DNA of 32,846 bases, from positions 1 to 32,846 of the forward strand of contig SVME01000013.1 in NCBI GenBank assembly GCA_015067605.1. Direction: 5' to 3'. This document shows positions 24,922 to 32,801 of this stretch, piece after piece. The stretch is from Oscillospiraceae bacterium (GTDB lineage Bacteria; Bacillota; Clostridia; Oscillospirales; Oscillospiraceae). Under the pieces are notes generated by a model. That model did not search any database. It was not told the origin of the DNA and was given only the letters and a program-made list of their open reading frames with translations. Within the stretch, counting starts at the first letter, position 1, and each line of letters starts with the position of its first letter. The translations under genes were made by a program, and so were the position numbers.

Positions 24922-26034
24922 TTATCCCTCCAATGCCAGCAGCATTTCTTCCGCTGCTTTGACGGTTTGGTTTTTCTCAAAGGCCTTTCCCCGCAGAGCG
25001 GCCTGTTTTTTGTAGTGAGCCATCAGCGCCGGATCATCCAGCAGGCGTTTGATACCCTCATAGAGCGCCTGCTCGTCGTTTTCCGTAACGATGCCGTATT
25101 CGTTGTTTTCGCCCAGCAGCTCCTTCATGCCGGAAACCTCCACGGTACAAACCGGTGTCCCCACGATCAGCGCCTCTGTGGCGGCGGTAGAGAACCCCTC
25201 CGACAGGCTGGAGCATACAAACAAATCGCACTTCGCCACATATTTATAGGGATTGGTCTGATAACCCAGAAAGCTGACACTGTTCGACACATTCAACGTC
25301 CGGCTCAGCTCTATCAGCTCGGACTCCAGTGCGCCGGCACCCAAAATACAGGTGGTAAGCGGATACCCCTCCGAACGAAGTTTGGCATGAATTCGAATCA
25401 GTCGATCCATGGCCTTTACCGGAATCAGTCGTCCTACCGTTACCAGACGCAGGCCATCGGTTGCAGGCAAATCCACCGGTTCTTGTGCCAGATTGTGGAT
25501 GTGGTCGCTGTCGTTTACGTTGTACAAAACCGTCGGCGCAGGCAGTTTGGGAAATACCTGCTGAAAGCCTGCCACCGCAGTGTCGGACACGCAAACCACC
25601 TGATGAAAACGACCGTAAGCCTGCTCTGCTTCCTGATAGCTTCGGAAACCGAGTGTCACATTGTCCGTCCGGTTGGGATAGCAGTGAATCCAGCTAACCA
25701 GCTTTGTGTCCAAATGGGGGCAGCCGCTTATGATACGGGAGGAGGGACCCTCCAGAAAGGCTACCTCTATATCGTATTTCTCCTTGATGTACCACCGGTG
25801 CAGCATCCGAGGGGACAGCAGCTTCACCACATGGGAATTCCCCCGGAACATCTTCTTAAAGCAATACTGATAGCGGATATGTGAGGCCAGAAATTGGCGG
25901 TTCACGCCTTCGTCGAACAACGACAGCACTGTGACCTCAAATTTATCAGGATCCAAAGCATTGGCCAGGTTCACCAATACCTTTTCTGCCCCGCCAGGGC
26001 CCAGGTTGTGAATGAAAAATAGGATTTTCTTCAT
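24922..26034 (-). CDS. Family 4 glycosyltransferase
   Basis: 370 residues from the ATG at 26034 (MKKILFFIHNLGPGGAEKVL), the conserved GT4 opening; the frame extends 69 codons further but that part is antisense-like and overlaps epsG. GT-B features: GPGGAEKV at 12-19, VTVGRLIPVKAMDRLI near 198-213, and the E279-x7-E287 donor site in SEGFSTAATEALIVGTPV. Retaining transfer from an NDP-sugar to the lipid-linked chain. Four bases downstream of epsG. Confidence 0.93.
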   Translation of the reverse strand: MKKILFFIHNLGPGGAEKVLVNLANALDPDKFEVTVLSLFDEGVNRQFLASHIRYQYCFKKMFRGNSHVVKLLSPRMLHRWYIKEKYDIEVAFLEGPSSRIISGCPHLDTKLVSWIHCYPNRTDNVTLGFRSYQEAEQAYGRFHQVVCVSDTAVAGFQQVFPKLPAPTVLYNVNDSDHIHNLAQEPVDLPATDGLRLVTVGRLIPVKAMDRLIRIHAKLRSEGYPLTTCILGAGALESELIELSRTLNVSNSVSFLGYQTNPYKYVAKCDLFVCSSLSEGFSTAATEALIVGTPVCTVEVSGMKELLGENNEYGIVTENDEQALYEGIKRLLDDPALMAHYKKQAALRGKAFEKNQTVKAAEEMLLALEG

Positions 26035-26038
26035 ATCT

Positions 26039-27169
26039 TCACCAAATCTTAAAGTAGAATCTAAAATCGTTGAAATATCCGTAGGACTGGAATGTAATAA
26101 TTTGATATGCAAAATAAAGAGTATACAGACCGATGGAAGCCACTTTGACAAATCTCGCTGACGGGGTATTGAATGAACCCTTAATAGCGCGGGGCAGTAA
26201 CAGGAATAACGCACCTTCAAAGTACATGGCCAGCCGGGCAAAGTACACCATTCTCAGGCCTAAGGTAGTAAAGCCAAAGCTGAGCAGCTGCATATTGATG
26301 AGAACATCTGTTAAACGGTCAGATTCACTTAATTCTCCGTCTGCGCCTCTGGTTCGATATTCCACCACCGCATACACAATAGAAAGCGCCACCGGTACCG
26401 CCGCCACAAGGAGCCGCATGATACCCATTTGGGCCTCAGTTGTCAGATAATCCTTGTAGGTGGAATCCTCCAGCAAAGTACCCAGCAGGGAGTTTGCCAG
26501 ACCGGGTGCCACAAAAAACACTACCACTACACCAAAAAAAACCCAGACAAGCCAGTTGATTCGCTTTCCGGAGATAACAAAATAAAGAGGAAGCATGATA
26601 ATAGCCGACGCGTGGATGGTGCTGGCTAACAGGACCAACAACGCATAGGGCATAAACTTCTTGTCCCGTAGAAATGGCAAGCCAAGAAAAATCACCGCAC
26701 CTGCCAGAACCTGCCGAATGCCGTTTATCATACCGCAGTAGGACAGCATCAGGAATAGGAGCAAAGAATAGGGGATATCCTGGGAGTACTTCTGAATCGC
26801 CCGAGCGTAAATGGTAAAAATGATGACGGATGTTACGACAATTATCATCTGAGGATGAAATCCACACCGGTTCAGAAAAATCATCAGATAGTTGAAGCCT
26901 ATATCGTTAATAGCAAAGGTTTCATCCGATGCTCTGGCGTAATCAGTGCCGATTGCTTTGCACAAATCTCGATACAAACCGGTATCACAGAAGCCATAAC
27001 GAAAAGCGGACACATAAATAACCGTCACCCAAAAAATGAAGATTGGTGCTTTGGGATAACGCACTTTCCTTCCAGACAATCTGTCGGGCTTTTCTATGGG
27101 GCGGCTGTAATACTGCATAAACAGCAAACAAGCTCCGCAGATTAGCAATAAGGTAATAAAAAGTTCCAT
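26039..27169 (-). CDS. epsG: EpsG-like polysaccharide polymerase (Wzy-type membrane protein)
   Basis: 376 residues, about eight to ten hydrophobic segments. Family-type features: FRYGFCDTGLYRD near the end of the second segment, NDIGFNYLMIFLNRCG, and GMINGIRQVLAGAVIFLG followed by STIHASAIIMLP, the EpsG/Wzy-like loop with conserved Arg and His. Expected to join repeat units on the outer face of the membrane. AGGAGT about ten bases before the ATG; 28 bases after the preceding GT2. Polymerase specificity cannot be predicted. No Wzx flippase accompanies it in the window. Confidence 0.85.
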   Translation of the reverse strand: MELFITLLLICGACLLFMQYYSRPIEKPDRLSGRKVRYPKAPIFIFWVTVIYVSAFRYGFCDTGLYRDLCKAIGTDYARASDETFAINDIGFNYLMIFLNRCGFHPQMIIVVTSVIIFTIYARAIQKYSQDIPYSLLLFLMLSYCGMINGIRQVLAGAVIFLGLPFLRDKKFMPYALLVLLASTIHASAIIMLPLYFVISGKRINWLVWVFFGVVVVFFVAPGLANSLLGTLLEDSTYKDYLTTEAQMGIMRLLVAAVPVALSIVYAVVEYRTRGADGELSESDRLTDVLINMQLLSFGFTTLGLRMVYFARLAMYFEGALFLLLPRAIKGSFNTPSARFVKVASIGLYTLYFAYQIITFQSYGYFNDFRFYFKIW

Positions 27170-27197
27170 AAAACGCCCACTCCTGAGCTAAATCTTG

Positions 27198-28004
27198 TTA
27201 ACCATTAAATTTTCTGCGATGCAGCTGGTTATAAATCGGCTTGGGCAGAAGCCCCACCAGAATCGGCCGAAGGGCAAAAATACGCTTCCAGAAAGGAAGG
27301 TGGAAGGTTTTCACTGCCAGCAGAATTACCCGCGACTCATTCAAGCGAAAACGGAATTTTCTTCGACCTGCGGCAGCTCGGTCATCACGCATTTTGTATA
27401 ATGGCTCCGACAGGTTGTGTCCCCGATAACCGGCGGCGTAAATCTTCAGCCACAGGTGCCAATCCTCCACCCGCAGCAGCTTTTTGCTGACGGAGTAGCC
27501 CCCCACCGCCCGCATAACCTCCGCGCGAACCATGCAGGGAGCGTGGCAGTGGATAGTGCCATGCACAAGCATGGCAGGCGTTGGCTCCTCGGTGATGTAG
27601 CCGCCTGTACGGAAATCTCCATCCTCATCAAAATAAATCATAGGACAACTGACCACCGCGTAGTCCGGATGGGCTTCCAAAAAGGCCAGCTCCGTTTCAA
27701 AACGGTTGGGCAGTGAGATATCATCTCCATCCATCCGAGCGATATATTCGCCTGTGGCCACCGCCAGACAGTTATTCAGCGTTACATTCAGCCCCATATT
27801 TTGTTCATTTTTAATCAGAACAATTTTGTCCGGATACTGCTGGCGATAGGCATCCGCCACCGCATAAGTATCGTCCGAGGATCCATCGTTGCAGAGAATC
27901 AGCTCCCAGTGGGGATAGGTCTGGGCGAGGATGGAATCGATGGCCTCCGGTAATGTGGACGCACAATTATATATGCCCATGAGAATAGAGATTTTTGGAT
28001 TCAT
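27198..28004 (-). CDS. Family 2 glycosyltransferase (EpsE-like)
   Basis: 268 residues, short GT-A form: ISILMGIYNCASTLPEAIDS, CNDGSSDD at 38-45, NMGLNVTLNNCL, RMDGDD at 90-95 (metal site), and VEDWHLWLKIYAAGY, a motif of small EPS transferases. No membrane segment. The ATG overlaps the previous GT4 stop as ATGA, implying translational coupling, and so this enzyme probably adds the sugar next to that of the GT4. Confidence 0.92.
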   Translation of the reverse strand: MNPKISILMGIYNCASTLPEAIDSILAQTYPHWELILCNDGSSDDTYAVADAYRQQYPDKIVLIKNEQNMGLNVTLNNCLAVATGEYIARMDGDDISLPNRFETELAFLEAHPDYAVVSCPMIYFDEDGDFRTGGYITEEPTPAMLVHGTIHCHAPCMVRAEVMRAVGGYSVSKKLLRVEDWHLWLKIYAAGYRGHNLSEPLYKMRDDRAAAGRRKFRFRLNESRVILLAVKTFHLPFWKRIFALRPILVGLLPKPIYNQLHRRKFNG

Positions 28005-29158
28005 AGCGCTTCCCTTTCACCAAGCAATCTCTGACGATCTGCCAGAATATGCGCAAACAACTGGGTTTCTTCAAAGTTTTCGGAAACAAATTTGTTTCCC
28101 GCCTGACCCATGGTTCGGCACATGTCAGGATCAGCCAGCATCCTTTCCATAGCCTTTTGAAGGGCCACGGCATCGGCCATTGGCACAACCAGTCCGGTCT
28201 TATCCCGCAGCATGGCGTTGGTAGGACCGGGGATGTCAGTCACGATTACCGGAACACCCATGGCTTCCGCATCGATGATCACGCTGCCAAAGCCCTCCCG
28301 ATAGCTGGGAAGGACATGGCAATCCATAGCTGCTAAATACTGCTCTGGCACATTGGTGAAACCGTGGAATATCACACGGGGATGATTTTTTGCCCATGAG
28401 AGGAGTTCCTGATTCAATAAATGGACGTTTTCCTCATCGCCTACTAACAGAAGATACACATTGGGTGCATTCTCCATAATCTGACGGGTGGCTGCGAGCA
28501 GCTCGTTGATTCCCTTGACCCATGTAATCCGGCAGAGTGCACCAAACACGAATGCATCTGATGGAATATTGTATTGCTGCCAGATTATCTCGCGCCATTG
28601 CTGCTTGTGGCTAAAATCATACTTTTTCAAATCCACACCGTTGGCACTACCGTTCCAGACAACGGAGCTCTTGTTTTCTGAATACAGCCCTTCCGCATGA
28701 CTGAACTCCAGATTGCCGTGGCTGTCCGGCTCAATCCAGGTAGCGCGCTTGCAGACGGCCCTTTCGATACATTTGAAAATCTTCCGTTTCAGACCATGAA
28801 AGCTGGTGTATACAATACCCCACTGGCAGTACAGCCGGACAGGGATTTTTGCTTTTTTTGCAGCCATGGATGCATAAAGCGAGGCGTTTGGTGTGGAATA
28901 CTGGACCAAATCGAACTTTTCCCGCTTAAAAATCTTAGTCATCGTCCGCATGGCCTTGATGCCGCCAAGGCTGATTCCCCGCTTCATAGGTACGGGAATA
29001 AAATGTATGTAATCCGGCAGGGATTTTTGGAATTCCTCGTCTGGACTGCAGATGAAGCTGATATCATATCCGCCCTTTTCGTGCAGATATTGTGCCGTTT
29101 TCAAAACGAAGGTACGCAGCGTTATGGACACAGTCGTTACAAAACAAATCTTTTTCAT
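28001..29158 (-). CDS. Family 4 glycosyltransferase, candidate second-sugar (PglA-like) transferase
   Basis: 385 residues from ATG 29158, which overlaps the pglD stop as ATGA and opens MKKICFVTTVSITLRTF. The longer frame to 29350 lies inside pglD and is rejected. GT-B features: HGNLEFSHAEGL, VFGALCRITWVKGINELL near 204-221, SYREGFGSVIIDAEAMGVPV near 285-304. The second acidic residue of the usual E-x7-E is Asp here (E288...D296). Directly following the Pgl-type trio, it is a good candidate for adding the first sugar to undecaprenyl-PP-bacillosamine, as PglA does; this rests on position only. Confidence 0.9.
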   Translation of the reverse strand: MKKICFVTTVSITLRTFVLKTAQYLHEKGGYDISFICSPDEEFQKSLPDYIHFIPVPMKRGISLGGIKAMRTMTKIFKREKFDLVQYSTPNASLYASMAAKKAKIPVRLYCQWGIVYTSFHGLKRKIFKCIERAVCKRATWIEPDSHGNLEFSHAEGLYSENKSSVVWNGSANGVDLKKYDFSHKQQWREIIWQQYNIPSDAFVFGALCRITWVKGINELLAATRQIMENAPNVYLLLVGDEENVHLLNQELLSWAKNHPRVIFHGFTNVPEQYLAAMDCHVLPSYREGFGSVIIDAEAMGVPVIVTDIPGPTNAMLRDKTGLVVPMADAVALQKAMERMLADPDMCRTMGQAGNKFVSENFEETQLFAHILADRQRLLGEREAL

Positions 29159-29769
29159 TTCAATCTCCTGGCAGGAATGCCTGCGTAAGTTCCGGGAGTG
29201 GTGATGTTTCGGATGACCACGGCTCCGGCACCAATCATACAGTCTTTGCAAATGGAAATACATTGGCTCACAGCCGCGCCGATGCCAATCCATGTTCCAT
29301 CGTCCACCGTCACCAGTCCGGCCAGATGAGCGCCGACACTGATATGACAATAGTCTCCAATGTTGTTATCGTGATCCACGCTGGCACCGGTATTTATGAT
29401 GCAGTGCTTTCCGATTTGAACGCTGGGATTCACCACTGCGCCGGCCATCACCACGCTGCCCTCTCCGATGGTGGTATCCATAGGGGAAATCACAGCCGAA
29501 GGATGGATCGCGGTGTACCAGCGGACATCTGCAAGCCACTGGGCAATACGTTTGCGGACGGCCGCACTGCCGATGCCAATGATAAACTCTGCTTCGGGGT
29601 AGTTTACATAATCTTCTGTCCGTCCCAGAATGGGAATGTGACAAATATCTGGAGGCAAATCAGATGAGTCATCCAAAAAACCCAGCACCACATCGCCGCA
29701 ACACTGAATAATATCAGCAATGACTTTTCCATGACCGCTGGCACCGATGATAACGACTTTTTTGCTCAT
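29155..29769 (-). CDS. pglD: PglD/EpsM-like sugar N-acetyltransferase
   Basis: 204 residues. N-terminal nucleotide-sugar-binding fold (KVVIIGASGHGKVIADII, 4-21), then hexapeptide left-handed helix from ~88 (HPSAVIS, IGEGSVVMAGAVVNP, ASVDHDNNIGDYCHISVGAHLAG). H133 in VDHD matches the catalytic His of PglD. It would acetylate UDP-4-amino sugar with acetyl-CoA to give UDP-N,N'-diacetylbacillosamine. One base after the pglC stop, with AAGAGG upstream. Confidence 0.9.
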   Translation of the reverse strand: MSKKVVIIGASGHGKVIADIIQCCGDVVLGFLDDSSDLPPDICHIPILGRTEDYVNYPEAEFIIGIGSAAVRKRIAQWLADVRWYTAIHPSAVISPMDTTIGEGSVVMAGAVVNPSVQIGKHCIINTGASVDHDNNIGDYCHISVGAHLAGLVTVDDGTWIGIGAAVSQCISICKDCMIGAGAVVIRNITTPGTYAGIPARRLK

Positions 29770-29770
29770 A

Positions 29771-30409
29771 TCAAACCTCTTGATTTTCGGGCGAGCCCAT
29801 AAACTCTTCCATAGTGGCGCTGGTTTCGGAGGAGATGCCCTCCCGGCGCAGAACGTTTTTGACGGTCATAAAAATGGTCTTCACATCCGTGCCAAAGCGC
29901 ACATTGTCCACATACCACACATCCAGCCGGAACTTATCCTCCCAGCTGATGGCGTTGCGGCCGTTGACCTGCGCCCACCCCGTCAGACCGGGGCGCACAT
30001 CGTGGCGGCGGCGCTGCTCGGCGTTATAGCGAGGCAGATAGCGCACCAGCAGCGGACGAGGGCCCACGATGGACATATGTCCCACCAGAATATTGATCAG
30101 CTCCGGCAGCTCGTCCAGCGAGGTGGAGCGGAGAAACCGGCCGTACTTGGTCAGCCGCTGCTCGTCGGGCAACAGGTTGCCGTCCTTGTCCTTCTGACAG
30201 GTCATGGTGCGGAACTTTATCAAGCGGAAAATTTTCTCATTCCGACCGGGGCGCTGCTGTGTAAAGAAGGGGTTGCCCTTCATTAAAATAGCGCCCAGAA
30301 TCATCAGAATCAGCAGCACCGGCGACAGCACACACAGCGCCATCAGCGACAGCAAAAAATCCAGTAGCCGCTTGATAAACTTTTCATAAAACCCGGCTTT
30401 TCTTTTCAT
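29771..30409 (-). CDS. pglC: Initiating undecaprenyl-phosphate phosphoglycosyltransferase (PglC/EpsL-like)
   Basis: 212 residues, the small monotopic form with a single N-terminal re-entrant membrane helix (15-43) after a basic FIKRLLDF, then QQRPGRNEKIFRLIKFRTM (51-69), the catalytic D99-E100 in TSLDELPELIN, and SIVGPRPLL. It transfers sugar-1-phosphate from a UDP-sugar to undecaprenyl phosphate, starting each repeat unit at the inner membrane face. Between PglE- and PglD-like genes, so the sugar is probably diacetylbacillosamine. GAGG ribosome site in a nine-base gap. Confidence 0.93.
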   Translation of the reverse strand: MKRKAGFYEKFIKRLLDFLLSLMALCVLSPVLLILMILGAILMKGNPFFTQQRPGRNEKIFRLIKFRTMTCQKDKDGNLLPDEQRLTKYGRFLRSTSLDELPELINILVGHMSIVGPRPLLVRYLPRYNAEQRRRHDVRPGLTGWAQVNGRNAISWEDKFRLDVWYVDNVRFGTDVKTIFMTVKNVLRREGISSETSATMEEFMGSPENQEV

Positions 30410-30418
30410 GATATCCTC

Positions 30419-31540
30419 TTAAAACAGCGCCTTGATAGCGGCACAGACCCGGTCTACGTCTTCATCGGTCATTTTCGTATCGCTGGGCAGGCAAACACCC
30501 CGCGCGAACAAATCCTCCGCCACCGACACATCACCGGCAGTGACAAACTTGGCATTGGCATATACAGGCTGGGCGTGCATGGGCTTCCACAGGGGACGCC
30601 CCTCAATGTCATCAGCCTTCAGGGCATCCAGCACCTGCGCCGGCGTCACGCCGCACCCTTTATCCAGCAGCAGCACAGACAGCCAGCAATTAGAGCGACA
30701 ATCTGCCGCCATGGGCTGCAGCGACAGAGGCAGCTCCGCCAGCTGCTGGGCATACCGCTGATAAATGGCCCGCTTCTTTTCCACCCGTTGGGGCAGCACC
30801 TTTGCCTGTCCCCGACCGATGCCGGCGCAAATATTGCTCAGCCGGTAGTTGAAGCCGATTTCCTCATGCTGATACCACGGGAAGGGCTCTCGGGCTTGGG
30901 TGGCCAGCTTCAGGGCGTGGGTCGCATCGGCCTTGTCCTGACACACCAGCATGCCACCGCCAGAGGTAGTGATGATTTTATTGCCGTTAAAGGACAGGAT
31001 GCCGAACCGGCCAAAAGTGCCGCACTTGCGACTCTTGTATTCGCTGCCCAGCGCTTCTGCCGCATCCTCGATCAGAGTCACGCCCTCCCGCTGACAGATG
31101 GCGCAAATCTCGCCCATCTTGGCAGGTGTGCCGTACAGATGCACTACCACCACCGCCTTGGGTTTGCCGTAAAGAGTGAAGGCACGCTCCAACGCTGCCG
31201 GATCCATGTTCCACGTGTCTCGTTCACTGTCGATGAATACCGGCTCCGCCCCCAGATAGGTGACGGGGTTGGCAGAGGCACAGAAAGTCAAATCCTGACA
31301 AAACACCAAATCGCCGGCCTTGACGCCGGAGAGGATCAGGCTCAGGTGCAAAGCGGCGGTACCGGCAGACAGAGCGACGGTATTACCCCGCCCCAGATAC
31401 TCCGCCAGTGCGGCTTCCAGACCGTTGACATTCTCGCCCAGCGGGGCGATCCAGTTTTTACGAAATGCGTCGTGGACAAACTCCAGCTCATAGCCCTCGT
31501 CAGACATATGAGGAGTTGCCAGCGGCAGATGTCTTTTCAT
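30419..31540 (-). CDS. pglE: DegT/DnrJ/EryC1/StrS aminotransferase (PglE/EpsN-like)
   Basis: 373 residues, PLP-dependent sugar aminotransferase. SAGTAALHLSL (58-68), EDAAEALGSEYK (158-169) and the Schiff-base K188 in SFNGNKIITTSGGGM are intact; FNYRLSNICAGIG is the usual dimer/substrate region. It converts a 4-keto-6-deoxy nucleotide sugar to the 4-amino sugar. First gene of the operon, GGAG ten bases before the ATG, about 40 bases from the predicted transcript start. The order E-C-D matches the Campylobacter and B. subtilis (EpsN-L-M) sets in content. The required UDP-GlcNAc 4,6-dehydratase is not in this window. Confidence 0.92.
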   Translation of the reverse strand: MKRHLPLATPHMSDEGYELEFVHDAFRKNWIAPLGENVNGLEAALAEYLGRGNTVALSAGTAALHLSLILSGVKAGDLVFCQDLTFCASANPVTYLGAEPVFIDSERDTWNMDPAALERAFTLYGKPKAVVVVHLYGTPAKMGEICAICQREGVTLIEDAAEALGSEYKSRKCGTFGRFGILSFNGNKIITTSGGGMLVCQDKADATHALKLATQAREPFPWYQHEEIGFNYRLSNICAGIGRGQAKVLPQRVEKKRAIYQRYAQQLAELPLSLQPMAADCRSNCWLSVLLLDKGCGVTPAQVLDALKADDIEGRPLWKPMHAQPVYANAKFVTAGDVSVAEDLFARGVCLPSDTKMTDEDVDRVCAAIKALF

Positions 31541-31588
31541 GATTCATCAGCTCCAATTTGCATAGCTATAACTATATGTATTCAACTT

Positions 31589-31617
31589 ATTGTACCACAT
31601 ATCAAGTCAGGATGCAA
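31589..31617 (-). promoter_or_regulatory. Promoter of the 23-gene polysaccharide operon
   Basis: Minus strand TTGCAT (31617-31612), 17-base spacer, TACAAT (31594-31589), with TGG before the -10 giving an extended -10 (TGN). It is 48 bases upstream of the pglE ATG, so the leader is short and has no room for a riboswitch. No other clear promoter was noticed inside the operon. The rest of the 224-base gap to thyA is AT-rich with nothing recognisable apart from the thyA terminator. Confidence 0.75.
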
Positions 31618-31733
31618 CAAAATATATTAACGGGTTGATAATTAATTCAGCAATTCGACAACAAAAAAATCAAGAGCATCCCCAAAAATCTTAACAGGCA
31701 TTCAATACAATTAATTTTTCTGTTCTACAATGC

Positions 31734-31763
31734 AAAAAATCTCCGGATTGCTCCGGAGATTTT
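31734..31763 (-). terminator. thyA terminator
   Basis: An 11-bp stem AAAATCTCCGG/CCGGAGATTTT (31736-31746 with 31753-31763) and six-base loop begin one base after the thyA stop; six T follow on the minus strand. Confidence 0.88.
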
Positions 31764-31764
31764 C

Positions 31765-32595
31765 TTATATGGCCATGGGGATTTCAAAGTCGAAGGGATG
31801 GAACTGATACCCCTCCATTTTGAAGGAATCCTTGGTAAAATCGTAGAAATTAGAGATATTTTTATCCATGATAAAGGTAGGGGCAGCAAAGCCTTCCTGC
31901 TCCAGCATAGCTTTCACTGCAGGGATGTGCCGGTCGTAAATATGGCAGTCGGCGATGACGTGGACAAACTCGCCCACCTCCAGTCCGGACACCTGCGCCA
32001 TCATGTGGGTCAGTACCGCATACTGCACCACGTTCCAGTTGTTGGCGGTGAGCATATCCTGAGAGCGCTGGTTCAGGATGGCGTTGAGCTTGTTGCCAGT
32101 GACATTGAAGGTCATGGAGTAGGCGCAGGGGTAGAGGTTCATCTCGTGCAGGTCGTCGAAATTGTAGATGCTGGTAAGGATTCGCCGGGAGCTGGGGTTG
32201 TGCTTCAGGTCGTACAGCACCCGATCCACCTGATCCATATCGCCCTCTTTGTAGTGATGCTTCAGTCCCAGCTGGTAGCCGTAGGCCTTGCCGATGGTGC
32301 CGTCGGGGCCGGCCCACTCGTCCCAGACGTGGCTGCCCAAGTCGCAGATTCGGTTGGACTTTTTCTGCCAGATCCACAGCAGCTCGTCGATGGCGGATTT
32401 CCAGTAGGTGCGCCGGAGGGTCATGATGGGAAATTCCTCCGCCAAATCATACCGATTGACCACACCAAATTTCTTGATGGTGTGGGCAGGGGTGCCGTCG
32501 GCCCAGTGGGGACGAACGTTCTGACCCTCGTCGGAAAAACCGTTTTCAAGGATGTCCAGACAGGTCTGGCGGTAAAGCTCATCTGCTCTGCTCAT
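31765..32595 (-). CDS. thyA: Thymidylate synthase
   Basis: Methylates dUMP to dTMP using methylene-tetrahydrofolate. 276 residues from ATG 32595; GGAGG sits six bases upstream, and the 27-codon longer frame runs across the promoter. Nucleophile C157 in NLYPCAYSM; QRSQD at 176-180, NNWNVVQYA at 185-193 and HIYDRH at 218-223 bind substrate. The residue after the catalytic Cys is Ala where E. coli ThyA has His (PCH), a variant position that does not remove a catalytic residue. Transcribed alone, with its own promoter and terminator. dTMP synthesis has only an indirect link to the dTTP used by rmlA. Confidence 0.97.
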   Translation of the reverse strand: MSRADELYRQTCLDILENGFSDEGQNVRPHWADGTPAHTIKKFGVVNRYDLAEEFPIMTLRRTYWKSAIDELLWIWQKKSNRICDLGSHVWDEWAGPDGTIGKAYGYQLGLKHHYKEGDMDQVDRVLYDLKHNPSSRRILTSIYNFDDLHEMNLYPCAYSMTFNVTGNKLNAILNQRSQDMLTANNWNVVQYAVLTHMMAQVSGLEVGEFVHVIADCHIYDRHIPAVKAMLEQEGFAAPTFIMDKNISNFYDFTKDSFKMEGYQFHPFDFEIPMAI

Positions 32596-32620
32596 GATAT
32601 ACCTCCGGAGGTTTTTAGCC

Positions 32621-32629
32621 ATTATAGCA
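32621..32629 (-). promoter_or_regulatory. thyA extended -10 promoter
   Basis: TGCTATAAT on the minus strand, 25 bases upstream of the thyA ATG. No good -35 is present at 16-18 bases, consistent with an extended -10 promoter. Confidence 0.65.
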
Positions 32630-32669
32630 CATCGGCACAGAAAAGGAAATAGGATTTGCAAAAAAAGTC

Positions 32670-32698
32670 TTGACAACAGGGGATGGATATGCTAAAAT
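32670..32698 (+). promoter_or_regulatory. tRNA operon promoter
   Basis: Consensus TTGACA (32670-32675), 17-base spacer, TAAAAT (32693-32698), 22 bases before the tRNA-Gly gene. It fires divergently from the thyA promoter. Confidence 0.85.
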
Positions 32699-32720
32699 CG
32701 CATGGCTGAATAGTTGATCT

Positions 32721-32794
32721 GCGGGTGTAGTTCAATGGTAGAACACCAGCCTTCCAAGCTGGATACGCGGGTCCGATTCCCGTCACCCGCTCCA
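32721..32794 (+). tRNA. tRNA-Gly (anticodon TCC)
   Basis: Acceptor stem GCGGGTG/CACCCGC closes, anticodon stem CCAGC/GCTGG holds loop CTTCCAA with anticodon TCC at 32753-32755, T arm GCGGGTCCGATTCCCGT is normal, and CCA is encoded (32792-32794). Confidence 0.97.
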
Positions 32795-32801
32795 AAGAAA
32801 T

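Noticed and set aside
26035..26241. 69-residue N-terminal extension of the GT4 at 24922
   Set aside because: It overlaps epsG completely; the conserved GT4 start MKKILFFIHNLGPGGAE begins at the ATG at 26034.
29159..29350. 64-residue N-terminal extension of the GT4 at 28001
   Set aside because: Out-of-frame reading of pglD; the ATGA overlap at 29158 gives the normal start.
31541..31764. Possible riboswitch or attenuator before the polysaccharide operon
   Set aside because: The predicted leader is only about 40 bases; the only clear hairpin belongs to the thyA terminator on the far side.
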